Shown here piece by piece: positions 15,653 to 24,126 of a stretch of 45,100 nt of DNA. The translations under genes were made by a program, and so were the position numbers. This stretch comes from Janthinobacterium sp. TND4EL3 (GTDB lineage: Bacteria; Pseudomonadota; Gammaproteobacteria; Burkholderiales; Burkholderiaceae_D). Location: the NCBI RefSeq assembly GCF_900156175.1, contig NZ_FTMV01000025.1, positions 1 through 45,100 on the forward strand, written 5' to 3'. The notes beneath the pieces are model-generated. The model ran no database searches. It worked only from the letters and a program-made list of their open reading frames with translations, and was not told where the DNA came from. Within the stretch, counting starts at the first letter, position 1; each line of letters opens with the position of its first letter.

Positions 15653-18013
15653 TTACCCTTGTTCGCTACTGGCCGCCGGCACCAGGATGTCCCGGTTGCC
15701 ATTGGATTGCATGGTTGATACCACCCCGCTCTGCTCCATCTGCTCGAGCAGACGGGCGGCGCGGTTGTAGCCGATGCGCAAATGACGCTGCACCAGCGAA
15801 ATCGAGGCGCGGCGGTTTTTCAGCACCACCGCCACCGCCTGGTCGTACAGGGCATCGGCCTCGCCGCCGCCCTCGCCCGGCGCGCCGCCTTCGGCGCCAT
15901 CGCCTTCCAGGGTACCGCCTTCGAGGATGCCCTCGATGTAATTCGGTTCGCCCTGCAGCTTCAGATGGCTGACAACGCGGTGGACTTCTTCATCGGACAC
16001 AAACGCGCCGTGCACGCGCATCGGCAAGCCGGTGCCGGGCGGCATGTACAGCATGTCGCCCATGCCCAGCAGGGTTTCCGCGCCCATCTGGTCCAGAATC
16101 GTGCGCGAGTCGATCTTCGACGAGACCTGGAAGGCGATACGCGTCGGGATGTTGGCTTTGATCAGCCCCGTGATCACGTCCACAGATGGGCGCTGCGTGG
16201 CCAGAATCAAGTGCAAGCCGGCGGCGCGGGCCTTTTGCGCGATGCGCGCGATCAATTCCTCGACTTTTTTGCCCACCACCATCATCAGATCGGCCAGTTC
16301 GTCGATGATGATGACGATGGTCGGCAGTTTTTCCAGCGGCTCGGGCGAGTCCGGCGTCAGGCTGAACGGATTCGGGATGTGTTCTTCGCGCTTTTTCGCG
16401 TCGGCAATCTTCGCGTTGTAGCCGGCCAGGTTACGCACGCCCATCTTGCTCATCAGCTTGTAGCGGCGCTCCATCTCGTTCACGGCCCAGTTCAGCGCGT
16501 GGCCCGCCTGGCGCATGTCGGTGACGACGGGCGCCAGCAAATGCGGAATGCCTTCGTAGACGGACATTTCCAGCATCTTCGGATCGATCAGAATCAGCCG
16601 CACGTCGAGCGGATCGGACTTGTACAGCAGCGACAGAATCGTCGCATTGATGCCCACCGATTTACCGGAACCGGTGGTGCCGGCCACCAGCAAGTGGGGC
16701 ATCTTGGCGAGGTCGGCCACGACGGGCTTGCCGGCGATATCCTTGCCCAGCGCAATCGTCAGGCTGGACACGCCATCGTTATAGACCTTGGAGCCGAGGA
16801 TTTCCGTCAGGCGCACGATCTGGCGCTTGCTGTTCGGCAATTCCAAGGCCATGTAGTTCTTGCCGGGAATGGTTTCCACCACACGGATCGACGTCAGCGA
16901 CAGCGAACGGGCCAGGTCGCGCGCCAGGCCCACGATCTGGCTGCCCTTGACGCCCGTGGCCGGCTCGATTTCATAGCGCGTCACGACGGGGCCGGGGTAA
17001 GCGGCCACTACCTTGGCATCCACGCCAAAGTCCGACAATTTCTTTTCGATCAGGCGGCTCGTGAATTCCAGCGTTTCCACGGACACCGTTTCCACCACGG
17101 GCGGCGCCTCGTCGAGCAGCGACAGCGGCGGCAGCTTGCCATCGCCCAAGTTTTCGAACAAGTGCGCCTGGCGCTCCTTTTCCACGCGCTCGGATTTCAC
17201 CACGGTCACCACCTGCGGCTCGATCTTCACGGGCGGCGCGGCCACGTGTTTTTCCACGTGCTTGGCCCGTTCGATGACCACCACTTCGTCGCGGCGCACG
17301 GCCGCCACTTCGCCCTGGCGGCGGTCTTCGCGGTCCTGGTAGCGCAGCACGAACCAGTTGAAGGCGTCTTCGATGGCGCCGCCGATGCGTTCGGCCACTT
17401 GCAGCCAGGACACATGGAAGAACAGGGAAAAGCCCAGGCCGAACAGCAGCAACAGTAATAAAGTAGCGCCCGTGAAGCCGAAAGCCACGTGGGCCGAATG
17501 CCCCACCAGCTGGCCCAGCACGCCGCCCGGCTCGCGCGGCAGCTGCACGTGCAGGCTTTTCGCCATGCGCAGGTATTCGAGGCCCATGCTGCCGATCAGC
17601 ATGATGGAAAAGCCGACGATGCGGATCAGCATCTCGACATGGTGCTCGCGCTCCACGTCCTCTTCTTCCAGCAGGAAGCGCTTGCTCAGGCGGCGATAGC
17701 CATTCCACACGGTGCGCAGCAGCCACACGCACCACCACCAGGCGGAAAAACCGAAGATATACAGCAGCAGATCGGAGAAGGTCGCACCGAGCTTGCCGCC
17801 CAGGTTGGCCACCTTGTCGACGGACGTGGCGTGCGACCAGCCGGGATCGAGCTTGTTGAAGCTGGCCAGTATCAGCACGAAATACAGGGCAAACGCCGCC
17901 AGCGCGAACCAGCGCGCCTCGGACAGCAGCCGTACCAGCCGGTTCGGCAAGGGCCGGCGTTCGACCGGTTTTCGGGTGTAGCTATTTTGATTGGCCTGGG
18001 CTGGTTTAGTCAT
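15653..18013 (-). CDS. ftsK: DNA translocase FtsK
   Basis: A 786-residue septal ATPase that moves chromosome ends through the closing septum and activates XerCD at dif. The N-terminal part has four membrane segments (about 34-52, 82-102, 130-147, 180-199), followed by a short linker (about 225-300) and the motor. Walker A GTTGSGKS is at 445-452 and Walker B appears as TIVIIIDELADLMM. An acidic glycine-rich hinge (EGDGAEGGAPGEGGGE) leads to the C-terminal gamma winged helix with RRASISLVQRHLRIGYNRAA that reads KOPS. The linker is much shorter than in E. coli, usual for Burkholderiales. It is the first gene of the cluster with lolA and rarA. Confidence 0.95.
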   Translation of the reverse strand: MTKPAQANQNSYTRKPVERRPLPNRLVRLLSEARWFALAAFALYFVLILASFNKLDPGWSHATSVDKVANLGGKLGATFSDLLLYIFGFSAWWWCVWLLRTVWNGYRRLSKRFLLEEEDVEREHHVEMLIRIVGFSIMLIGSMGLEYLRMAKSLHVQLPREPGGVLGQLVGHSAHVAFGFTGATLLLLLLFGLGFSLFFHVSWLQVAERIGGAIEDAFNWFVLRYQDREDRRQGEVAAVRRDEVVVIERAKHVEKHVAAPPVKIEPQVVTVVKSERVEKERQAHLFENLGDGKLPPLSLLDEAPPVVETVSVETLEFTSRLIEKKLSDFGVDAKVVAAYPGPVVTRYEIEPATGVKGSQIVGLARDLARSLSLTSIRVVETIPGKNYMALELPNSKRQIVRLTEILGSKVYNDGVSSLTIALGKDIAGKPVVADLAKMPHLLVAGTTGSGKSVGINATILSLLYKSDPLDVRLILIDPKMLEMSVYEGIPHLLAPVVTDMRQAGHALNWAVNEMERRYKLMSKMGVRNLAGYNAKIADAKKREEHIPNPFSLTPDSPEPLEKLPTIVIIIDELADLMMVVGKKVEELIARIAQKARAAGLHLILATQRPSVDVITGLIKANIPTRIAFQVSSKIDSRTILDQMGAETLLGMGDMLYMPPGTGLPMRVHGAFVSDEEVHRVVSHLKLQGEPNYIEGILEGGTLEGDGAEGGAPGEGGGEADALYDQAVAVVLKNRRASISLVQRHLRIGYNRAARLLEQMEQSGVVSTMQSNGNRDILVPAASSEQG

Positions 18014-18133
18014 TCTGGGAAGCGCTGCAAGGTGTTAAATGTTTCTGAAAGGGAATTTCCCATAATAAGGAAGTATTCTAAGCCATATATGCCCCGGACG
18101 GCCCCACGATTCGTCGCTACAGGCGGCTTGGTC

Positions 18134-18139
18134 TATAAT
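18134..18139 (+). promoter_or_regulatory. Likely -10 box of the trxB promoter
   Basis: A perfect TATAAT lies 90 bases upstream of trxB in the divergent ftsK-trxB region. No good -35 box stands at the expected distance. The 12-base palindrome GCTTGCGCAAGC at 18148-18159 falls at or just after the expected transcript start and could be an operator or leader hairpin. Confidence 0.4.
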
Positions 18140-18228
18140 CGTGGATTGCTTGCGCAAGCGCAATACGCCCTTGTTCTTCGCGCGTATGTCCCCAATTCGG
18201 ATAGACCCCACTCATAGAGAAGCTTCCC

Positions 18229-19182
18229 ATGACCACTACCAAACACGCCCGCGTCTTGATCCTCGGCTCCGGCCCAGCCGGCTACAGCGCCGCCGTCTAC
18301 GCCGCCCGCGCCAACCTGAACCCGATGCTGGTCACCGGCGTGGAACAAGGCGGCCAATTGATGACCACCACCGACGTGGAAAACTGGCCAGGCGACCCCA
18401 TGGGCGTGCAAGGCCCGGACCTGATGCAGCGCTTGCTGCAGCACGCCGAGCGTTTCAATACGGAAATCGTGTTTGACCACATCCACACCACTTTCCTCAA
18501 TGAAAAGCCGATCCGCCTGAAGGGCGACAGCCACGAATACACGTGCGACACCCTGATCATCGCCACGGGCGCGTCCGCGCAATACCTGGGCCTGCCGTCG
18601 GAAGCGGAATTCATGGGCAAGGGCGTGTCCGCCTGCGCCACCTGCGATGGCTTCTTCTACCGCAACCAGGAAGTGGCCGTCGTCGGCGGCGGCAACACGG
18701 CCGTCGAGGAAGCGCTGTACCTGTCGAACATCGCCAATAAAGTCACGCTGATCCACCGCCGCGACAAGTTCCGCGCGGAAGCGATCCTGATCGACCGCCT
18801 GAACGCCAAGGTTGCCGAAGGCAAGATCGTGTTGAAATATAACCACACCCTGGACGAAGTAACGGGCAACGAAGGCGGCGTGACGGGCCTGAACATCAAG
18901 TCGACCATCGACGGCAAGGTCGAAGCATTGAGCGTGCACGGCGTGTTCATCGCCATCGGCCACAAGCCGAACACGGGCATCTTCGAAGGCCAGCTGGAGA
19001 TGCACAACGGCTACATCAAGACGAAGACGGGCCTGGAAGGCATGGCCACGGCCACCAGCGCGCCGGGCGTGTTTGCCGCCGGCGACGTGCAGGACCATAT
19101 CTACCGCCAGGCCATCACCAGCGCTGGTACGGGTTGCATGGCAGCACTGGACGCCCAGCGCTACCTGGAAGGCCAGGAGTAA
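18229..19182 (+). CDS. trxB: Thioredoxin reductase
   Basis: A 317-residue cytoplasmic flavoenzyme that reduces thioredoxin with NADPH. The FAD motif GSGPAG is at 13-18, the redox-active pair C136-A-T-C139 sits in SACATCDGFFYR, the NADPH fold follows as VVGGGNTAVEEALYL, and the C-terminal FAD contact is GVFAAGDVQD. The length is typical of the low-molecular-weight bacterial type. It starts after AGAAGC and is followed after 7 bases by an Smr-domain gene on the same strand, which suggests cotranscription. Confidence 0.95.
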   Translation: MTTTKHARVLILGSGPAGYSAAVYAARANLNPMLVTGVEQGGQLMTTTDVENWPGDPMGVQGPDLMQRLLQHAERFNTEIVFDHIHTTFLNEKPIRLKGDSHEYTCDTLIIATGASAQYLGLPSEAEFMGKGVSACATCDGFFYRNQEVAVVGGGNTAVEEALYLSNIANKVTLIHRRDKFRAEAILIDRLNAKVAEGKIVLKYNHTLDEVTGNEGGVTGLNIKSTIDGKVEALSVHGVFIAIGHKPNTGIFEGQLEMHNGYIKTKTGLEGMATATSAPGVFAAGDVQDHIYRQAITSAGTGCMAALDAQRYLEGQE

Positions 19183-19189
19183 GCGCCAG

Positions 19190-19864
19190 ATGGCGTCGAT
19201 GAAAGACTTTGCCGACCTGAAAGCGGTCAGCAAGCAGCTCAAGGAGCAGGCGGACGCGCGCGCGCAAGCCGAGGCCGAACGCGCCAGGCAGGCCAAGGTG
19301 CAGGCCGTGGAGAGCAACCTCTTCAAGGCCAGCATCGGCGGCGTCAAGCGCCTGCCCGAGTCGGACCGCTACGTGCCCAGCCTGCCCAAGGCGGGCGCGG
19401 CAGGCACCCAGCCGCCGGCGCGCAAGCTGACACCGGAAGAGGACGACGCGGCCGTGCTGCGCGAGTCGCTGTCGGACTTGTTCGAGGTCGACCATTACCT
19501 GGAAAACGATCCGGCCCTGAACTACGCCCGCCCCGGCGTGGGGCCGGACGTGGTCAAGAAGATGCGCAAGGGCCACTGGCCCATCCAGGATGAGCTGGAC
19601 TTGCACGGCTTGCGCCGCGACGAGGCGCGCGACGGCATCGGCGCCTTTTTGAACCAGGCGACGCGGCGCAAGCTGCGCTGCGTGCGCGTGATCCACGGCA
19701 AGGGTTTCGGCTCCAAAGGCCAGGAACCGGTGCTCAAATCGATGGTGCACAGCTGGCTCGTGCAAAAGGATGAAGTCGTCGCCTTTTGCCAGGCGCGCCG
19801 CTCGGAAGGCGGCGATGGCGCGCTGGTGGTATTGCTTTCTTCCGCGCTGCAGCCCATCCGCTAG
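19190..19864 (+). CDS. Smr domain protein (MutS2 C-terminal-like nuclease domain)
   Basis: A 224-residue protein. The N-terminal half is charged and helical (SKQLKEQADARAQAEAERAR), and the C-terminal 90 residues are an Smr domain with the LDLHGLRRDEA motif and the IHGKGFGS loop. Stand-alone Smr proteins nick DNA or act on RNA and stalled ribosomes; which applies here is unknown. The start at 19190 is 7 bases after trxB; AGGAG lies at the end of trxB, somewhat far, and an ATG at 19199 is an alternative. The pairing with trxB is common in Burkholderiales. Confidence 0.85.
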   Translation: MASMKDFADLKAVSKQLKEQADARAQAEAERARQAKVQAVESNLFKASIGGVKRLPESDRYVPSLPKAGAAGTQPPARKLTPEEDDAAVLRESLSDLFEVDHYLENDPALNYARPGVGPDVVKKMRKGHWPIQDELDLHGLRRDEARDGIGAFLNQATRRKLRCVRVIHGKGFGSKGQEPVLKSMVHSWLVQKDEVVAFCQARRSEGGDGALVVLLSSALQPIR

Positions 19865-19909
19865 CCCCAGCAGCAAGAAATTACAATTCAGTAACAAGTT
19901 ACACCCTGC

Positions 19910-19943
19910 ACACGGCCCCGTTTGTCACCATTCGGGGCCGTGT
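19910..19943 (+). terminator. Perfect 11-base hairpin after the Smr gene
   Basis: ACACGGCCCCG (19910-19920) pairs fully with CGGGGCCGTGT (19933-19943) around a 12-base loop. TTGTCAC (19922-19928) and GTGACAA (19955-19961) form a second, interlocking inverted pair. The U-tract is weak (CATGTTAACC), so it may be a terminator for trxB-smr or a leader structure of the next gene. Confidence 0.45.
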
Positions 19944-19999
19944 CATGTTAACCTGTGACAATTATTTCCTGCTTAGCGTCTCGTGCACGCGCTCCCCCC

Positions 20000-20629
20000 A
20001 TGATGCCACCCCAACTGCCGCCTGGCTCGCTGATCAAGATCATTGAGATCATCGCCATCCTGGTGGGCGCGTTTTCCGGTTTCATCGAAGCACGCCGCAA
20101 GCGCATGGACCTGGTCGGCGTGTTCGTCGTGGCCTTCATCACGGCATTCGGCGGGGGCACCTTGCGCGACATCCTGCTCGACAAGCGGCCTTTGTTCTGG
20201 GTTTCGCACCAGGAATACGCGATCCTGATCTTCGTGCTGGCCCTGACGGCCGCGCCCCTGATCCAGCATCTGCGCCAGATCGTCTCGGAACGCCTGATCG
20301 TCATCGCCGACGCCATCGGCCTGGGCATGTTCGCCATCGCCGGGGTCGCCGAAGCCATGCGCGCCGGCATGCCGATCTTTATCGCGTCGATGATGGGGGT
20401 AATTACGGGGATTTTCGGCGGCGTGATGCGCGACATCGTGTGCAACGAAGTGCCGATGGTGTTTCGCGACGGCAAACCCTACGCCATCTGCGCCTTCTTC
20501 GGCTGCTGGGCTTATCTATTGCAGATGCACTTCGGCGCCGAGCACGACTTCGCGCTGTGGACCAGCGCCAGCGGCATCACGATACTGCGCCTGATCTGCT
20601 GGAAATTCGACATGCGGCTGGGGCGCTGA
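20000..20629 (+). CDS. TRIC-type (UPF0126) cation channel family membrane protein
   Basis: A 209-residue protein with about seven membrane segments in two pseudo-repeats. The two repeat signatures are AFGGGTLRDILLDKRPLFWV in the first half and IFGGVMRDIVCNEVPMVFR in the second, the glycine-rich kinks that line the pore of prokaryotic TRIC channels. These are trimers, mainly potassium-permeable; the physiological role in bacteria is not settled. The start is ATG at 20000 or 20003, neither with a clear ribosome binding site. It stands alone and converges on glnB. Confidence 0.85.
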   Translation: MMPPQLPPGSLIKIIEIIAILVGAFSGFIEARRKRMDLVGVFVVAFITAFGGGTLRDILLDKRPLFWVSHQEYAILIFVLALTAAPLIQHLRQIVSERLIVIADAIGLGMFAIAGVAEAMRAGMPIFIASMMGVITGIFGGVMRDIVCNEVPMVFRDGKPYAICAFFGCWAYLLQMHFGAEHDFALWTSASGITILRLICWKFDMRLGR

Positions 20630-20654
20630 TGCGCAATCCGGCAGCTTGGGTGGC

Positions 20655-20756
20655 TCAGCAGCGTCGGCTTACGCGCTGGCGCGCTAAGCCGACCTACGCG
20701 AATCGACGTGCATCAGGCGTAGGTCGGATCAGGCTCGAAGTGCCGTAATCCGACAA
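20655..20756. repeat. Pair of REP-like palindromes in inverted orientation (BIME-like)
   Basis: The first element pairs GTCGGCTTA (20663-20671) with TAAGCCGAC (20685-20693), with further CGCGC/GCGCG pairing inside. The second pairs GTCGGAT (20723-20729) with ATCCGAC (20748-20754). Each carries the tail CCGACCTACGC or its complement GCGTAGGTCGG, facing each other across 16 bases. They lie between the convergent TRIC and glnB genes, the usual place for such repeats. Confidence 0.65.
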
Positions 20757-20786
20757 CATCGTTGAAGCAGCCTCCAGCAAGAAAAC

Positions 20787-21125
20787 TTAGACCGCGTCCG
20801 GGCCCGTCTCGCCGGTACGGATGCGGATGACTTGCTCCACGTCGCGCACGAAGATCTTGCCGTCGCCGATCTTGCCCGTGCGGGCCGCCTTGATGATGGC
20901 ATCGACCACCAGTTCCGACACGCTGTCGTCCACCACCACTTCGACTTTGACCTTCGGCAGGAAGTCGACCACGTACTCGGCGCCACGGTACAGCTCGGTA
21001 TGACCCTTCTGGCGGCCGAAGCCCTTCACTTCCGTCACGGTCAAGCCCGTCACGTTCACATCGGCCAGGGCCTCGCGTACTTCGTCGAGCTTGAATGGTT
21101 TGATGATGGCGGTAATCTGTTTCAT
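20787..21125 (-). CDS. glnB: Nitrogen regulatory protein PII
   Basis: A 112-residue trimeric signal protein that senses 2-oxoglutarate and ATP/ADP, and glutamine through uridylylation. The T-loop reads GRQKGHTELYRGAEYVVDFL with the uridylylated tyrosine at position 51. The B-loop ARTGKIGDGKIFV and the C-terminal VIRIRTGETGPDAV are standard. The length matches GlnB (112). It lies 59 bases downstream of nadE on the same strand and is probably cotranscribed with it. GlnB rather than GlnK is inferred from the absence of amtB and from overall similarity. Confidence 0.93.
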   Translation of the reverse strand: MKQITAIIKPFKLDEVREALADVNVTGLTVTEVKGFGRQKGHTELYRGAEYVVDFLPKVKVEVVVDDSVSELVVDAIIKAARTGKIGDGKIFVRDVEQVIRIRTGETGPDAV

Positions 21126-21184
21126 GGCTTTCTCCTTATTGATAATCGTCAGTTCTTCATTAGCTGGCTTAACGGAACCCCGCC

Positions 21185-22801
21185 TTACTCGTAAAACTTC
21201 GAGGTAATCGGGTAGCGCCAGTCGCGGCCGAAGCCACGGTGCGTGACGCGGATGCCCACCGGCGACTGGCGCCGCTTGTATTCATTGATCTTGATCAGGC
21301 GCGTGATTTTCGCCACGTCGGCCGGCGGGTAGCCAGCCTCGATAATATCGGCGATCGGCCGGTTTTCTTCCATGTACAGCTGCATGATGCCGTCGAGTAC
21401 GTCATACGGCGGCAGGGAGTCCTGGTCCAGCTGGTCGGCGCGCAGCTCGGCCGACGGCCCGCGCGTCAAGATGCGCTCGGGAATCACGCTTGAGATGCCG
21501 TTGCGGTATGCACACAGGCGGTACACGAGCGTCTTGGCGATATCCTTGATGACGGCAAAGCCGCCCGCCATGTCGCCGTACAGGGTGCAATAGCCGACAG
21601 CCATCTCGCTCTTGTTGCCAGTAGTCAACACAATGCTGCCATGCTTGTTCGACAGGGCCATCAGCAGGGTGCCGCGGATGCGCGCCTGGATGTTTTCTTC
21701 CGTCGCGTCTTCCGCCAGCCCCGCGAACTCGTCCGCCAGGGTGGCGCGGAAGGCGTCGAAGGCAGGCTTGATCGAAATCTCATCGTAGCGCACGTCGAGG
21801 CGTTTTACCATGTCGCGCGAATCGATCCACGAGATATCGGCCGTAAATTGCGATGGCATCATCACGGCGCGCACCTTGTCGGCGCCCAGCGCATCGACGG
21901 CGATGGCCAGGGTCAGCGCGGAATCGACGCCGCCCGACATGCCGATCAGCACGCCCGGAAAGCCGTTCTTGCCGATATAGTCGCGCACGCCCAGCACCAG
22001 CGCCTGGTACACCTGCGCTTCCGTCGTCAACGGCGCGGCCAGCGGCTGCGGCACGGGCGAGGCGCCGTCGAACTCGACCAGCTGCAAGTCTTCCTCGAAA
22101 TGGCGCAGCTGGGCGCAAATGGTGCCGGCCGCATCCATGACAAACGAGTCGCCGTCGAAAATCAGCTCGTCCTGGCCGCCGACGAGGTTGGCGTACACGA
22201 GGGCCATGCCTTGCGCGCTGACGTTCTTGCGCATGGTTTCATAGCGCAAATGCTGCTTGTTCATGTGATAAGGCGAGCCGTTCGGCACCAGCAGCACTTG
22301 CGCGCCGGCCGCGCGGGCGCGCATCGGCGCATGCTCGAACCACGTGTCTTCGCAGATATTGATGCCGAAGCGCACGCCCTTCACGCCAAACACGAAAGCC
22401 TGGTCCGACGACGTAAAGTAGCGTTTTTCATCGAACACGGTGGTGTTCGGCAAGTCGTGCTTGCGGTAGGTGCCCAGCACTTCGCCGTTCAACAACACGG
22501 AGGCGGCATTGTGGCGCACGCCCTTCTCGTCCTGCAGCGGCAAGCCCACGACCACGTGCATATCCTTGAACTGGGCCAGGTCGCGGGCCAGCTCGGCAAA
22601 CGCCTGCTGCGTTTTTGCGTAGAATGCATTGCGCAGCAACAGGTCCTCGGGCGGATAGCCGACCAGCGACAGTTCCGGCGTGAGCACGATATCGGCGCCC
22701 GCTTCAAAGGCGCGGCGGGAAAGGTCGACGATCTTGGCACGGTTGCCGGCCAGATCGCCGACCGTACTATTCATTTGAGCAATTGCGACTTTGACTGTCA
22801 T
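21185..22801 (-). CDS. nadE: Glutamine-dependent NAD synthetase
   Basis: A 538-residue two-domain enzyme that amidates nicotinic acid adenine dinucleotide to NAD. The N-terminal nitrilase-type glutaminase has the triad E43 (TPELSLVGYPPED), K114 (TYRKHDLPNTTVFDEKRYF) and C150 (GINICEDTWFE). The C-terminal synthetase has the ATP loop IGMSGGVDSAL (SGGVDS 289-294) and the LTTGNKSEMAVGYCTLYGDM signature. The start at 22801 (MTVKVAIAQ) is preferred; the frame stays open far upstream only by chance in GC-rich sequence. It precedes glnB, an arrangement seen in other Proteobacteria. Confidence 0.95.
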   Translation of the reverse strand: MTVKVAIAQMNSTVGDLAGNRAKIVDLSRRAFEAGADIVLTPELSLVGYPPEDLLLRNAFYAKTQQAFAELARDLAQFKDMHVVVGLPLQDEKGVRHNAASVLLNGEVLGTYRKHDLPNTTVFDEKRYFTSSDQAFVFGVKGVRFGINICEDTWFEHAPMRARAAGAQVLLVPNGSPYHMNKQHLRYETMRKNVSAQGMALVYANLVGGQDELIFDGDSFVMDAAGTICAQLRHFEEDLQLVEFDGASPVPQPLAAPLTTEAQVYQALVLGVRDYIGKNGFPGVLIGMSGGVDSALTLAIAVDALGADKVRAVMMPSQFTADISWIDSRDMVKRLDVRYDEISIKPAFDAFRATLADEFAGLAEDATEENIQARIRGTLLMALSNKHGSIVLTTGNKSEMAVGYCTLYGDMAGGFAVIKDIAKTLVYRLCAYRNGISSVIPERILTRGPSAELRADQLDQDSLPPYDVLDGIMQLYMEENRPIADIIEAGYPPADVAKITRLIKINEYKRRQSPVGIRVTHRGFGRDWRYPITSKFYE

Positions 22802-22885
22802 GATGATGGATATTTCGTTTTTATTAAACAAGATGGGGCGAGCCCCTGGGTGCGCAGGCCGCCGGCGGCGCCCCGAGAGTGATGA

Positions 22886-24046
22886 ATGCACACTACAACA
22901 ATGAATTATCGCACGGCTATCGTCACTACCCTGGCTGAAATTGGCGAAGCGGCCTGGTCCGACCTGCTGGCACGCCAGGCGGACGCCAAGGCGGAGGCCA
23001 ACCCCTTCCTCTCGTATGCATTCCTGCACGCGCTGCACGAGTCGGGCTGCGCCAGCGCGGATACGGGCTGGCAGCCGAATTACCTGGCGCTGTGGCAGGG
23101 CGACACGCTGGCCGCCGCCCTGCCCCTGTACCTGAAAATGCACTCGTACGGCGAATACGTGTTCGACTGGGCCTGGGCTGATGCCTATCAGCAACATGGC
23201 CTCGAATATTACCCGAAACTGCTGTCGGCGATCCCGTTTACGCCCGTCTGCGGCACGCGTTTGCTGGCCCGCGACGGCCAGGCGCGCGCGGCCCTGCTGG
23301 CCTTTTTGCAGGCGCAGCAACAGGCCAGCGCAGTGTCGTCCTGCCACATCCTGTTCCCGCCGGAAAGCGAAGCGCGCCAGCTGGAACAAGCCGGCTACCT
23401 GCTGCGCAGCGGCGTGCAGTTTCACTGGCTCAATCCCGGCTACACGGATTTCGAGCAATTCCTCGCCACCCTGGAACACAAGAAACGCAAGAATATCCGC
23501 GCCGAGCGGCGCAAGGTGCGGGAAGCGGGCGTGGCCATGCGCCAGGTGCGCGGCGTCGACGCCACGGACGCCGACTGGAAGCTGTTCCACCGCTGCTACA
23601 GCAATACCTATGCCGAGCACCGTTCCTCGCCCTATCTGTCGCTGGACTTTTTCCGCCGCATCGGCGCGACCATGCCGCAGAACATTCTACTGGTGATCGC
23701 CGAGCGCGACGGCCGGGCCATCGCCGCCTCGCTGGTGATCCACACGGCCGATACCTTGTATGGCCGCTACTGGGGCGCACTCGAGCACGTGCCCTGCCTG
23801 CATTTCGAGACGGCCTACTACCAGCCGCTGGAGTTTTGCATCGCCAACCGCATCGCCACCTTCGAGGGCGGCGCCCAGGGCGAGCACAAGATGGCGCGCG
23901 GCTTCCTGCCGCAAAAGACCTGGTCCGCCCACTGGCTGGCCCACCCCGCGTTTGCCGATGCCGTACAGCGCTTCCTGGAACGGGAACGGGGCGGCATCGA
24001 CGCCTATCTCGATGAATTGAACGAGCACAGCCCGTTCCGCGCCTGA
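22886..24046 (+). CDS. DUF482/COG3146 family N-acyltransferase (FemAB/GNAT-like)
   Basis: A 386-residue soluble protein. Family landmarks are NPFLSYAFLHALHESGCAS, a central FDWAWADAYQQHGLEYYPKL, PFTPVCGTRLLAR, the basic LEHKKRKNIRAERRKVREAG and the C-terminal GGAQGEHKMARGFLP. COG3146 proteins are predicted peptidoglycan- or lipid-related N-acyltransferases with a GNAT fold; the substrate is not known. An ATG at 22901 (MNYRTA) is an alternative start. It is divergent from nadE with an 84-base gap and converges on the HdeD-like gene. Confidence 0.8.
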   Translation: MHTTTMNYRTAIVTTLAEIGEAAWSDLLARQADAKAEANPFLSYAFLHALHESGCASADTGWQPNYLALWQGDTLAAALPLYLKMHSYGEYVFDWAWADAYQQHGLEYYPKLLSAIPFTPVCGTRLLARDGQARAALLAFLQAQQQASAVSSCHILFPPESEARQLEQAGYLLRSGVQFHWLNPGYTDFEQFLATLEHKKRKNIRAERRKVREAGVAMRQVRGVDATDADWKLFHRCYSNTYAEHRSSPYLSLDFFRRIGATMPQNILLVIAERDGRAIAASLVIHTADTLYGRYWGALEHVPCLHFETAYYQPLEFCIANRIATFEGGAQGEHKMARGFLPQKTWSAHWLAHPAFADAVQRFLERERGGIDAYLDELNEHSPFRA

Positions 24047-24047
24047 A

Positions 24048-24126
24048 CACGCCGGGCCACGCGGCGGCGAGCGCCAGTCATCCGCCGCGCATTGCGCCAG
24101 ATCAGGCTGCCGAGCGGCCCGGCGTG
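24048..24126. repeat. Nested inverted repeat between convergent genes
   Basis: CACGCCGGGCC (24048-24058) pairs with GGCCCGGCGTG (24116-24126); inside it GCGGCGG (24061-24067) pairs with CCGCCGC (24082-24088). The right arm falls in the last codons of the HdeD-like gene. No U-tract is present; it may block read-through of transcripts from either side. Confidence 0.5.

Noticed and set aside
22802..23620. Upstream in-frame extension of nadE to an 811-codon frame
   Set aside because: The extension overlaps the divergent acyltransferase gene, has no domain resemblance and exists because stops are rare in GC-rich DNA; the family start is at 22801.
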